A DNA stretch of 30,518 nucleotides from contig DLNM01000040.1 of NCBI GenBank assembly GCA_002479485.1, forward strand, positions 1 through 30,518, read 5' to 3'. Shown piece after piece: positions 8,079 through 15,677 of this stretch; position 1 is the stretch's first letter, and every line of letters starts with the position of its first letter. The position numbers and the translations under genes are program-made. This DNA comes from Firmicutes bacterium UBA7510 (GTDB lineage: Bacteria; Bacillota; Clostridia; Tissierellales; Sedimentibacteraceae). The notes beneath the pieces are model-generated. The model was given only the letters and a program-made list of their open reading frames with translations, did not search any database and was not told where the DNA came from.

Positions 8079-10143
8079 TCTTATTTCCTCCCTTAAAAAA
8101 TTTATGATTAAGCGTAGTATATGGTATTAGCTTATCAAGACATAAAAGTAATGTTGGTAAAAATAATATTACCATAACAACTGATAAAACTGCTCCTCTA
8201 CCTAACAGAATGCCAAGCTCTGAAATTATTTGATCACTTGAAATTATACCGAGACAAAACCCTGCTGAAGCAAGAATTGAACCAGAAATAAATATTGATT
8301 TTGCGGTATCACCTAATGACACCTTTATAGCTTCCTTAACAGTCATTGTTTTTCTATTATTCATGTAGTGGTCAGTAAGCAAAATTGCATAATCTACTGT
8401 GGCTCCAAGCTGCACAGTGCTAATAACTAAATATCCAATATAGCATAAGGAATTTCCCGCAAAGTATGGTACCGATAAATTTATCCAAATTGAAGTTTCG
8501 ATTGTTAACAAAAGTAAAAGTGGCAATGAAATAGATTTAAAGGTAATGAGTAGTACTAGTGTGATTGCGATAACCGCAATTAAATTTACTACACTTGTGT
8601 CCTTTTCAACCACATTTTTTAAATCATATAGACTTACGCTGTTTCCAAGTGAAAGAAATTCTTCACCATAATGCTTGTTGACAATTTTTTCTATATTTTC
8701 TACTGTTGAAAAAGCAATTTCACCTTCTGCTTCAGTATCAGTGTAAAGGATAATTCTGCTATAATTTTCAGAGTAAAATTGATTTAATACATCATCACTT
8801 AGAAAGTTAGATGGTATGGCAGTTCCTACTGAATTTACATATGCTACTACACTAGTTACATGTGGTGCTTTTTTCAGTTCATCGCACAATATTTCTTCCT
8901 TGATATTATCACCTTTTGGAACAAGTAACACCATTGCAGTTGATTTGCCAAAGGTTTCATTTATTATCTTAGTATCATAGCTGCTTCTACTGGTGCTAGA
9001 AAGATTGCTTCCCATACCATAAATAAAAGTACTTTTTCCCTGTGCTAAAAAACAAGGAACAAGAATTATTGCAATAATAATTACTGTTACAACACGAATC
9101 TTAGAAGTTTTATTGCTTATGTTATTAAAATCAGGTAATATTTTTTTATGTCTAGTTTTCTCAATCCATTTATTACAGCACAGAGTTAATGCAGGAAGAA
9201 AAATCATTACAGAAAGAAAACTAAATATTATTCCCTTAACAAGGTTAATTCCTAGGTCAGAGCCTATTTTAAAATTCATAAACATTAATGCTATAAAGCC
9301 AAATAAAGTTGTAGCTGCACTAGCCATGATAGCCGAAAAAGAGCGTTTAATAGCTAGCCTCATAGCTTCATTAAGGTCGTCGGTTTGCTTTTTATAGTCC
9401 TCGTAGCTGTGTAGTAAAAAAATTGCATAGTCAAGTGAAACTGCCAGTTGCAATATAGGACTTATAGCTTGAGTAATAAAAGAAACTTCACCTAGGAATA
9501 TATTAGAACCAAGGTTTATTAGCACCGCAATGCCTATTGTTAGCAAAAATAAAATAGGCTCAATATAGCTTGTAGTAGATATAAGAAGAATTATAATAAT
9601 TATAGGTATTAAAATTATCATTGCTCTAGCTGGTTCACTGGTAGCCATTGATTGTTGGGTAGCTATATCAACTAAGTCTCCGGAAACTGAATTGTTTTCA
9701 CCAATTACTTCATATATGGAATTTAAAGTTTTTATTTCATTTCCGGCTTTAGTTGTTATGGAAACTAGCCCATTACCATCCTTATAATAAGAGTCAACAG
9801 TTTTTTTGTCTGCGAATTCAACTGGAATAGTTATATCTACAATATCATCCAGCCATAATACTTCAGTTATCCCTTCTATGTTACTTAGTTTATTTTTATA
9901 ATCTATAACCTCTTGTATTGAAACGTTAGTTATCATTACTTGACCATTGGGAACAGATTGAGTAAATTCCTTTTTCATAACAGATAGAGCTTTTGTTGAC
10001 TTTGCATCAGATGGCAGATAATCTACCATACTATAATTAATTGTTACTGCTAAGGATAAAATTGCTCCTATAACAGCTAAAATTAGTGAAAATATAACAA
10101 CCTTTTTTTTATTTTGTAACAGATGTCTTATAATAAAATCCAT
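8065..10143 (-). CDS. MMPL/RND-family membrane transporter
   Basis: A 692-residue integral membrane protein built as two repeats. Each has one leading membrane helix (about 15-35 and 350-368), an extracellular domain, and a cluster of five helices (about 175-320 and 520-670). Both halves carry the Asp-Tyr pair expected of MMPL proton relays (D238-Y239 in SLDYAIFLLHSYED; D584-Y585 in TVDYAILLTDHY). A GGAGG ribosome site lies 10 bases before the ATG. Relatives export lipids, surface polymers or drugs. The divergent TetR gene and the coupled heptad-repeat protein are the common Firmicute arrangement, suggesting inducible export of a hydrophobic or toxic compound; the actual substrate is not visible. 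Confidence 0.88.
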   Translation of the reverse strand: MDFIIRHLLQNKKKVVIFSLILAVIGAILSLAVTINYSMVDYLPSDAKSTKALSVMKKEFTQSVPNGQVMITNVSIQEVIDYKNKLSNIEGITEVLWLDDIVDITIPVEFADKKTVDSYYKDGNGLVSITTKAGNEIKTLNSIYEVIGENNSVSGDLVDIATQQSMATSEPARAMIILIPIIIIILLISTTSYIEPILFLLTIGIAVLINLGSNIFLGEVSFITQAISPILQLAVSLDYAIFLLHSYEDYKKQTDDLNEAMRLAIKRSFSAIMASAATTLFGFIALMFMNFKIGSDLGINLVKGIIFSFLSVMIFLPALTLCCNKWIEKTRHKKILPDFNNISNKTSKIRVVTVIIIAIILVPCFLAQGKSTFIYGMGSNLSSTSRSSYDTKIINETFGKSTAMVLLVPKGDNIKEEILCDELKKAPHVTSVVAYVNSVGTAIPSNFLSDDVLNQFYSENYSRIILYTDTEAEGEIAFSTVENIEKIVNKHYGEEFLSLGNSVSLYDLKNVVEKDTSVVNLIAVIAITLVLLITFKSISLPLLLLLTIETSIWINLSVPYFAGNSLCYIGYLVISTVQLGATVDYAILLTDHYMNNRKTMTVKEAIKVSLGDTAKSIFISGSILASAGFCLGIISSDQIISELGILLGRGAVLSVVMVILFLPTLLLCLDKLIPYTTLNHKFFKGGNKIEIK

Positions 10144-10197
10144 AATAACCCAACCTCCACATTAATCGACATTATGTTGACTTATATACACAAATAT

Positions 10198-10226
10198 AGT
10201 ATATTTACAACATGTAAATAAATCAA
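10198..10226 (-). promoter_or_regulatory. promoter of the MMPL operon with TetR operator in its spacer
   Basis: On the minus strand TTGATT (10226-10221), 17 bases, TATACT (10203-10198). The palindrome at 10202-10220 fills the spacer between the two boxes, the classical position for a TetR-type repressor. Confidence 0.65.
10202..10220. promoter_or_regulatory. candidate TetR operator palindrome
   Basis: TATTTAC-N5-GTAAATA is an exact 7+7 inverted repeat. It lies between the divergent MMPL and tetR genes, inside the MMPL promoter spacer and touching the -10 box of an upstream tetR-directed promoter (TTGACT 10177-10182, TATATT 10200-10205). It is the best candidate site for the regulator encoded at 10326. 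Confidence 0.6.
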
Positions 10227-10244
10227 CAAACAGATAAGTATGTT

Positions 10245-10273
10245 TTGATGAATAATATACATAATTTTATAAT
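10245..10273 (+). promoter_or_regulatory. proximal promoter of the tetR gene
   Basis: TTGATG (10245-10250), 17 bases, TATAAT (10268-10273). A second inverted repeat, ATACATA (10257-10263) and TATGTAT (10273-10279), overlaps the -10 box and might be a second regulatory site. Confidence 0.55.
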
Positions 10274-10325
10274 ATGTATGGAAATTAACAAATATAAGTA
10301 AAATTTTTCTATAGAAGGTGTTTTT

Positions 10326-10901
10326 ATGAAAAACGAAAAGACTGATAGACGTGTTAAATATACGAAAATGGTGTTGAGAGAAAGTTTAACAAAATTGATG
10401 CAGGAAAAACCTGTCTCTAGAATTACAATAAAAGAACTATGTGAGGATGCAGATATTAATCGTGCAACCTTCTATTCACATTATAATGATCAATTTGATT
10501 TACTAAAAAAAATGGAACAGGAAATAATAGATGATATAAACTCATATCTTGATAGCATTTCATTTGTGACAAATAATTCATATGCACTTGAAGTCATGAC
10601 CAAAATATTTGAATATATAAAAGAAAATGCACAGATTTGCCGTGTCCTTCTTGGAACTAATGGTGATATTGAATTCCAAAAAGACATTATGATGATAGTG
10701 CAAACAAGGTTTATTGCTGAGCAAAAGACTAAAAAAATTATAGATGAAAAGATAGTAGAATATGTATTTACCTTTGCGGCAACAGGTAGTATTGGTATGA
10801 TACAAAAGTGGTTAAGTGAGGATAGCAATATTCCACCCGCAGATATGGCTAAATTAGTTATGAAACTAACAAATTATGGACTTACTCACTTTGTAGTATA
10901 A
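10326..10901 (+). CDS. TetR/AcrR-family transcriptional regulator
   Basis: A 191-residue dimeric repressor. The N-terminal helix-turn-helix covers about residues 20-55 (RITIKELCEDADINRATFYSHY, the characteristic recognition helix of the family). The rest is helical ligand-binding domain, here resembling the C-terminal module seen in many Clostridial TetR proteins ending with an MIQKWLSED-like segment. AGAAGGTG precedes the ATG. Divergent from the MMPL operon with a palindrome between the two, it very likely represses that operon and perhaps itself until a ligand binds. Confidence 0.9.
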   Translation: MKNEKTDRRVKYTKMVLRESLTKLMQEKPVSRITIKELCEDADINRATFYSHYNDQFDLLKKMEQEIIDDINSYLDSISFVTNNSYALEVMTKIFEYIKENAQICRVLLGTNGDIEFQKDIMMIVQTRFIAEQKTKKIIDEKIVEYVFTFAATGSIGMIQKWLSEDSNIPPADMAKLVMKLTNYGLTHFVV

Positions 10902-10928
10902 AATAGGACATTGTTTGGTAACTGGTAT

Positions 10929-10957
10929 TTGACTTTAATGTGCACTTAGGTTAGAAT
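10929..10957 (+). promoter_or_regulatory. promoter of the Kce-family gene
   Basis: TTGACT (10929-10934), 17-base spacer, TAGAAT (10952-10957), about 36 bases before the start codon. Confidence 0.6.
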
Positions 10958-10992
10958 AATAATAGGCAAAAAAATTAAATTAGGAGGATTCT

Positions 10993-11814
10993 ATGGAAAA
11001 ATTAATTATTACGGCTGCCATTTGTGGTGCTGAAGTAACAAAAGAACAAAACCCTGCAGTTCCTTACACAATTGAAGAAATTGTTAGGGAAGCAAAATCG
11101 GCTTATGATGCTGGTGCATCAATAATTCATCTTCACGTTAGATGGGATGATGGAACACCAACACAGGAGACAAAAAGATTTCAAGAGGCAGTAGATGCTA
11201 TAAGAAAGGTATGTCCAGATGTTATAATCCAACCTTCAACAGGTGGAGCAGTAGGCATGACAGACTTAGAGAGATTAGCTTCTACAGATATTGTACCTAC
11301 ACCTGAGTTTGCTACTTTAGACTGTGGAACATGTAACTTTGGCGGAGATGAAATATTTGTTAATACTGATAATACAATATTCAACTTTGCAACAATTATG
11401 AAGGAAAGAGGAATTAAGCCTGAACTTGAAGTGTTTGATAAAGGTATGATTGACATAGCTTTAAAAGCTGATAGAAAGGGCCTATTAGTTCATCCTTTAC
11501 ACTTTGACTTTGTACTTGGAGTACAAATGTCAGCTACAATTCGTGACCTAGTATTTATGGTTGGAAGTATACCAGCAGGATCAACTTGGACAGCTACTGG
11601 TCTTGGTAGAAATGCATGGCACATAGCTGCTGCAACTATATCAATGGGTGGACACGTTAGAGTAGGCTTTGAAGATAATCTTTATCTAGAAAAAGGCATT
11701 TTAGCAAAATCTAATGGTGAAATGGTTGAAAAGGTAGTTAAGTTAGCTAAATTATTAGGAAGAGAAATAGCTACACCAAACGAAGCAAGAGAGATATTAA
11801 GCATTAAAAAATAA
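10993..11814 (+). CDS. kce: 3-keto-5-aminohexanoate cleavage enzyme family (BKACE, DUF849)
   Basis: A 273-residue Zn-dependent TIM-barrel enzyme of the beta-keto acid cleavage family. The type member, Kce of lysine fermentation, converts 3-keto-5-aminohexanoate and acetyl-CoA into 3-aminobutyryl-CoA and acetoacetate. Residues matching the known Kce active site are present: E14 (CGAEVT), the Zn ligands H46 and H48 (IHLHVR), S82-T83 (QPSTGG), R223 and E227-D228 (RVGFEDN). A strong AGGAGG precedes the ATG. In lysine fermenters kce usually lies with kamA, kamDE, kdd, kal and kat; none is here and the gene stands alone between two terminated units. Because BKACE proteins have many substrates, the specific reaction remains tentative. 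Confidence 0.85.
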   Translation: MEKLIITAAICGAEVTKEQNPAVPYTIEEIVREAKSAYDAGASIIHLHVRWDDGTPTQETKRFQEAVDAIRKVCPDVIIQPSTGGAVGMTDLERLASTDIVPTPEFATLDCGTCNFGGDEIFVNTDNTIFNFATIMKERGIKPELEVFDKGMIDIALKADRKGLLVHPLHFDFVLGVQMSATIRDLVFMVGSIPAGSTWTATGLGRNAWHIAAATISMGGHVRVGFEDNLYLEKGILAKSNGEMVEKVVKLAKLLGREIATPNEAREILSIKK

Positions 11815-11824
11815 ATATAAATAG

Positions 11825-11858
11825 AAAATTGTTTCCATATTTATGGAAACAATTTTTT
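11825..11858 (+). terminator. Rho-independent terminator after the Kce-family gene
   Basis: AAAATTGTTTCCATA (11825-11839) is the exact reverse complement of 11842-11856 and is followed by T residues to 11858. This is a very strong hairpin starting 10 bases after the stop codon. Confidence 0.88.
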
Positions 11859-11900
11859 GTTGATGATAAAAATTTATTTTTATTTATTATTATATCACTA

Positions 11901-11929
11901 TTCACAAAATATGACGAATGTGTTATACT
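11901..11929 (+). promoter_or_regulatory. promoter of glpX
   Basis: TTCACA (11901-11906), 17 bases, TATACT (11924-11929), 37 bases before the start codon. Confidence 0.6.
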
Positions 11930-11966
11930 GTTTATATAATAATATATTTTTTGAGGAGATTTTTTA

Positions 11967-12938
11967 ATGGATAGAGAGTTAGCATTAAATATAGTTAGAG
12001 TTACTGAAGCCGCAGCACTTGGAAGCGCTAAATACATGGGTAGAGGTAATAAGGAAATCGCTGACCAAGCGGCAGTAGATGGAATGAGAAGTATGTTTCA
12101 GGTTTTAGATATTAGTGGTACAGTTGTTATAGGTGAAGGAGAAATGGATGAAGCACCTATGCTGTATATAGGTGAAAAAATAGGAAGATGTTGTGATGGA
12201 AATCCTGAAATAGATATAGCTGTGGACCCTTTAGATGGTACAAATCTTGTAGCAAAAGGGCTACCAAATGCTTTAGCAGTAGTTGCTGTAGCTCCAAAGG
12301 GGTGTTTGTTACATGCGCCTGATATGTACATGAATAAAATTGCTGCCGGTCCTAGAGGAGTTGGAGTTATAGATATTACTGCACCTCTTGAAGTTAATAT
12401 TTATAATCTAGCAAAAGCACTTGGTAAAAATGTTAGTGATATAACTGTAACTATGCTAGATAGACCGAGACATAAAGAATATATTGATATAGTTAGAAGT
12501 GTTGGAGCAAGAGTAAAATTATTTGGTGATGGAGACGTTGCAACTGCCATAGCTACATGTTTTGATGATTCAGGTGTTGATTTGCTTATCGGAAAGGGTG
12601 GAGCACCTGAAGGTGTTATAGCTGCAGCGGCTATAAAGTGTTTAGGTGGAGAGTTCCAAGGTATACTAGCACCAGAAAATGAAGAAGAAAAAGAAAGATG
12701 TCAAGCTATGGGACTTGAAAAGTGGGATAAGGTTTTAACTATGGAGGATTTAGCAAAAGGTGATGATATAATTTTTGCAGCTACAGGAGTTTCTGATGGA
12801 GAGCTTCTAAAAGGTGTTAGATATTACGCTAATAACAGAGCTAAAACATATTCTATGGTTACTCGTTCAAAGTCTGGAACTATACGTTTTATTGATACAA
12901 TTCATACATTTGATAAGAAACCAAAGTATGCATATTAA
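11967..12938 (+). CDS. glpX: Class II fructose-1,6-bisphosphatase
   Basis: Hydrolyses fructose 1,6-bisphosphate to fructose 6-phosphate in gluconeogenesis, using a divalent metal. The 323-residue length is normal for GlpX. Metal and substrate motifs are visible: D33 (NKEIADQAAVDGMR), GTVVIGEGEMDEAPML (about 51-66) and the inositol-phosphatase-type signature AVDPLDGTN (about 85-93), then GKGGAPEGV near residue 210. GAGGAG lies 8 bases before the ATG. It has its own promoter and is probably not co-transcribed with the hydrogenase maturases downstream, which have a separate promoter. The gene suits growth on amino acids, where sugars must be made. Confidence 0.95.
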   Translation: MDRELALNIVRVTEAAALGSAKYMGRGNKEIADQAAVDGMRSMFQVLDISGTVVIGEGEMDEAPMLYIGEKIGRCCDGNPEIDIAVDPLDGTNLVAKGLPNALAVVAVAPKGCLLHAPDMYMNKIAAGPRGVGVIDITAPLEVNIYNLAKALGKNVSDITVTMLDRPRHKEYIDIVRSVGARVKLFGDGDVATAIATCFDDSGVDLLIGKGGAPEGVIAAAAIKCLGGEFQGILAPENEEEKERCQAMGLEKWDKVLTMEDLAKGDDIIFAATGVSDGELLKGVRYYANNRAKTYSMVTRSKSGTIRFIDTIHTFDKKPKYAY

Positions 12939-12974
12939 AAAAGTTTTTATTGCTATTTTATATTGAAATTATTA

Positions 12975-13003
12975 TTTACTATTATGAATTATTATGCTAC
13001 AAT
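12975..13003 (+). promoter_or_regulatory. promoter of the hydEGF leader
   Basis: TTTACT (12975-12980), 17 bases, TACAAT (12998-13003) preceded by an extended -10 TG (12995-12996). Transcription would begin near 13010, giving a 5' leader of about 165 bases. Confidence 0.6.
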
Positions 13004-13020
13004 TTATCTATATTCTGAGT

Positions 13021-13165
13021 TTAGGGCAAATGCCTGCGATGAGGGTAACATAACAAAGTTATTTATCTGAAGTATATAGGTTTTACCTGTTGCCAAGATA
13101 AGAAGTAATATTAATGGATTTGTATGCTATCCTTATGCCCTTTTGCAGGTATAAGGATTTTTTTT
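13021..13165 (+). ncRNA. structured 5' leader of hydE, candidate transcription-attenuating riboswitch
   Basis: The leader can fold as GGCAA (13025-13029) with TTGCC (13090-13094), enclosing GGTAA (13044-13048) with TTACC (13083-13087), separated by a one-sided loop (13030-13043), and a hairpin ATAAC/GTTAT (13050-13054/13058-13062). TTATCT (13063-13068) could form a pseudoknot with AGATAA (13096-13101). A terminator follows at 13129-13165. ATAAG (13098-13102) can pair with CTTAT (13132-13136) of the terminator's 5' arm, which would be an anti-terminator. I compared it by eye with TPP, FMN, SAM, cobalamin, M-box, c-di-GMP, T-box and fluoride consensus features and recognised none. Class and ligand are unknown. 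Confidence 0.5.
13129..13165 (+). terminator. intrinsic terminator inside the hydE leader
   Basis: An 11-bp stem (13129-13139 with 13148-13158, including ATCCTTAT/ATAAGGAT) is followed by T residues through 13165. It ends just before the hydE ribosome site, so it can only work as an attenuator of hydE. Confidence 0.82.
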
Positions 13166-13177
13166 GGAGGTTTTAAA

Positions 13178-14137
13178 GTGGCATATACGATTGATAAAAT
13201 TGTAGATTTATTAAATCTTGAAGACTTTGGAGAAGTTTACTTAGAGGCTGATAGAGTAAGAAAAGAAAATGTTGGAGACATAGTTCATATTAGAGCTTTA
13301 CTTGAATTCTCTAACTATTGTAAAAGAAGATGTAAATATTGTGGACTTAATTGCACAAACAAAAGCGTCAAAAGATACCGAATGTCACCTGAAGAAATAA
13401 TTTCAGCTACCTATGAAGCAGCAGTAAATGGATATAAAACAATTGTGCTTCAATCAGGAGAAGACAATTATTTTACTCCTAAAATATTAGGAGAGATTGT
13501 AAAAAGTATTAAAAAATTTAACATGGACATTACCTTATGCTGTGGTGAAATGGATTATGATAGCTATGAATATCTAAAAGAATGTGGAGCAGATAGGTAT
13601 TTATTAAAGCATGAAACTGCTCAAAATGAATTATATGAATATTTACATCCATGTGGAACACTTCAAGAACGTATACAATGCTTAAAAAATATTAAAAAAT
13701 TAGGCTATGAAACTGGAGGTGGTTTCATGGTTGGATTACCTAATCAAACTGCAAAAACTATAGCGATGGACTTAATGTTACTAAAAGAAATAGGTTGTGA
13801 TATGGCTGGTATAGGAACATTTATACCTCATCCTAATACACTTTTAAGAGACCGAGGACATGGAAGTACTGAAATGACTAAAAGAGCTGTTGCACTTACA
13901 CGAATTATAATGCCAAAGATCAATCTTCCGGCTACTACTTCACTTGGTGTAATTAATGATAAGGAAAAAGTAGATATTTTTTCTTGCGGGGCTAATGTTA
14001 TAATGCAAAAGGTTACCCCTAATGAATACAAAGCCTTATATGAAATATATCCATCAAATTTAGCAGAAACAAATATAAGACTTCAAAGAATTAAACTTGA
14101 AAATCAGATAAAAGAATTAAATCGGATTCCGTTATAG
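13178..14137 (+). CDS. hydE: [FeFe]-hydrogenase H-cluster radical SAM maturase HydE
   Basis: Radical SAM enzyme that, with HydG and HydF, builds the two-iron subcluster of [FeFe] hydrogenases. The radical SAM motif is C48-x3-C52-x2-C55 (YCKRRCKYCGLN), followed by RYRMSPEEI, LQSGED, KHETA and the late PATTSLG segment typical of HydE. The start is the GTG at 13178, with GGAGG at 13166-13170 and ideal spacing, giving 320 residues. A longer in-frame ATG at 13124 is rejected because it would translate the leader terminator. hydE is first of the E-G-F set; a 77-bp double-hairpin element separates it from hydG. Cytoplasmic. Confidence 0.93.
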   Translation: MAYTIDKIVDLLNLEDFGEVYLEADRVRKENVGDIVHIRALLEFSNYCKRRCKYCGLNCTNKSVKRYRMSPEEIISATYEAAVNGYKTIVLQSGEDNYFTPKILGEIVKSIKKFNMDITLCCGEMDYDSYEYLKECGADRYLLKHETAQNELYEYLHPCGTLQERIQCLKNIKKLGYETGGGFMVGLPNQTAKTIAMDLMLLKEIGCDMAGIGTFIPHPNTLLRDRGHGSTEMTKRAVALTRIIMPKINLPATTSLGVINDKEKVDIFSCGANVIMQKVTPNEYKALYEIYPSNLAETNIRLQRIKLENQIKELNRIPL

Positions 14138-14143
14138 GATTAT

Positions 14144-14220
14144 TGGAGGTCAAAGAGTGAAGAAAAACATTTTTCACTCTATGGAAGAATCAAAAAAACG
14201 ATTCTTCATTATATTTTGTG
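14144..14220 (+). repeat. double-hairpin dispersed element, copy 1 (upstream of hydG)
   Basis: Two consecutive hairpins: AGAGTGAA (14154-14161) with TTCACTCT (14173-14180), and GAAGAATC (14184-14191) with GATTCTTC (14200-14207). A close copy lies at 24011-24089, upstream of dnaX. The copies share the leading Shine-Dalgarno-like GGnGG, the GTGAAGAAAAA stretch, both stems and the ATTTTGTG-like end. Loop bases differ more than stem bases. A GTG frame (14157-14258) would encode 33 residues ending inside hydG, but the other copy's frame differs after a 1-base indel. Confidence 0.75.
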
Positions 14221-14250
14221 ATACCGTGAAGCGGTGTAATGGAGGTAATT

Positions 14251-15663
14251 ATGTATAATAGTAAATCAATGGTTGCTGAAGAATTTATTGACAATGAGGA
14301 GATATTGTCTACTTTAGAGTATGCTAAAAATAACAAATCAAATAGAGATTTAATTGAATCTATTTTAAGTAAGGCAGAAGAATATAAGGGTCTTGATTAC
14401 AAAGATGCTATGGTCCTTTTGGAAAGTGATTTAGAGGATATAAATGAAAAAATATATTCATTAGCCAAAAAGATTAAGGAAAAATTCTATGGAAAAAGAA
14501 TTGTTATGTTTGCTCCTTTATACCTTTCAAATTATTGTGTAAATGAATGTAGATATTGTCCTTATCACCATTCAAATAAGCATATTGGAAGAAAGAAGAT
14601 GACTCAAGAGGAGATAGTCAAAGAGGTTATAGCTTTACAAGACATGGGACATAAACGTTTAGCTCTTGAAACAGGGGAAGATCCAATAAATTCACCTATA
14701 GAATATGTGCTAGAAAGCATTAAAACAATATATGGGATAAAACATAAAAATGGTGCAATTAGAAGAGTAAACGTAAATATAGCTGCTACAACAATTGAAA
14801 ATTATAAAAAACTCAAAGATGCTGGAATTGGAACATATATATTGTTCCAAGAAACTTATCATAAACCAACCTATGAATACCTTCATCAAAAAGGGCCTAA
14901 AGCAAATTATAGTTATCATACAGAGGCAATGGATAGGGCAATGCAAGGTGGTATAGATGATGTAGGAATTGGAGTTTTGTTTGGACTTAATCTATATAAA
15001 TATGACTTTGTGGGTTTACTAATGCATGCAAAGCATTTAGAAGATGTACATGGTGTAGGTCCTCATACAATAAGTGTACCTCGAATAAGACCTGCTGACG
15101 AAGTAGATGTAAATGATTTTTCAAATGCTATTTCTGATGAGATGTTTGAAAAAATTGTTGCAATACTTAGAATAGCAGTTCCCTATACAGGTATTATAGT
15201 ATCTACAAGAGAATCTATGAATACAAGAGAAAAGGTATTAAAGTTAGGTGTTTCTCAAATTAGTGGTGCTTCTTCAACTAGTGTTGGAGGCTATGTTGAT
15301 AAGGAAGAGGAAAATACAGCTCAATTTGAGGTAAATGACACAAGAACGCTAGATGAAGTAGTAAATTGGTTAGTAGAATTAGGTTATATACCAAGCTTTT
15401 GTACAGCTTGTTATAGAGAGGGTAGAACTGGAGATAGATTTATGCAGCTAGTTAAAAGTGGGCAAATAGCAAATGTATGTCAGCCTAATGCTTTAATGAC
15501 GTTAAAAGAATATCTAGAGGATTATGCTTCGGAAAATACAAGAAAAAATGGCGAAAAATTAATTATGCAAGAGGTTAATAATATTACAAATGATAAAGTA
15601 AAAAATATTGTATTACAACATTTAGAAGATTTACACAACGGTAAAAGAGATTTCAGATTTTAA
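14251..15663 (+). CDS. hydG: [FeFe]-hydrogenase H-cluster radical SAM maturase HydG
   Basis: Radical SAM tyrosine lyase that supplies the CO and cyanide ligands of the H-cluster. The radical SAM motif is C96-x3-C100-x2-C103 (YCVNECRYCPYHHSN). The C-terminal motif that binds the auxiliary iron-sulfur cluster is complete: C384-x2-C387-x22-C410 (FCTACYREGRTGDRFM...VCQPN). At 470 residues it has the usual length. The ATG at 14251 follows GGAGG (14241-14245); an in-frame ATG at 14239 overlaps that ribosome site and is rejected. It ends 14 bases before hydF, so the two share a transcript. Confidence 0.96.
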   Translation: MYNSKSMVAEEFIDNEEILSTLEYAKNNKSNRDLIESILSKAEEYKGLDYKDAMVLLESDLEDINEKIYSLAKKIKEKFYGKRIVMFAPLYLSNYCVNECRYCPYHHSNKHIGRKKMTQEEIVKEVIALQDMGHKRLALETGEDPINSPIEYVLESIKTIYGIKHKNGAIRRVNVNIAATTIENYKKLKDAGIGTYILFQETYHKPTYEYLHQKGPKANYSYHTEAMDRAMQGGIDDVGIGVLFGLNLYKYDFVGLLMHAKHLEDVHGVGPHTISVPRIRPADEVDVNDFSNAISDEMFEKIVAILRIAVPYTGIIVSTRESMNTREKVLKLGVSQISGASSTSVGGYVDKEEENTAQFEVNDTRTLDEVVNWLVELGYIPSFCTACYREGRTGDRFMQLVKSGQIANVCQPNALMTLKEYLEDYASENTRKNGEKLIMQEVNNITNDKVKNIVLQHLEDLHNGKRDFRF

Positions 15664-15677
15664 TAGAGGATATATGT

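Noticed and set aside
13021..13165. Known riboswitch classes or a T-box for the hydE leader.
   Set aside because: No T-box AGGGTGG motif and no recognisable core of TPP, FMN, SAM, cobalamin, M-box, c-di-GMP or fluoride classes; left as unclassified.
13124..13177. An N-terminal extension of HydE starting at the ATG at 13124.
   Set aside because: It would translate the terminator hairpin and T run; the GTG at 13178 has an ideal ribosome site and HydE homologues do not carry such an extension.
14157..14258. A conserved small protein encoded by the double-hairpin element.
   Set aside because: The two copies fall into different frames after a one-base indel and give unrelated peptides, while the hairpins are kept.
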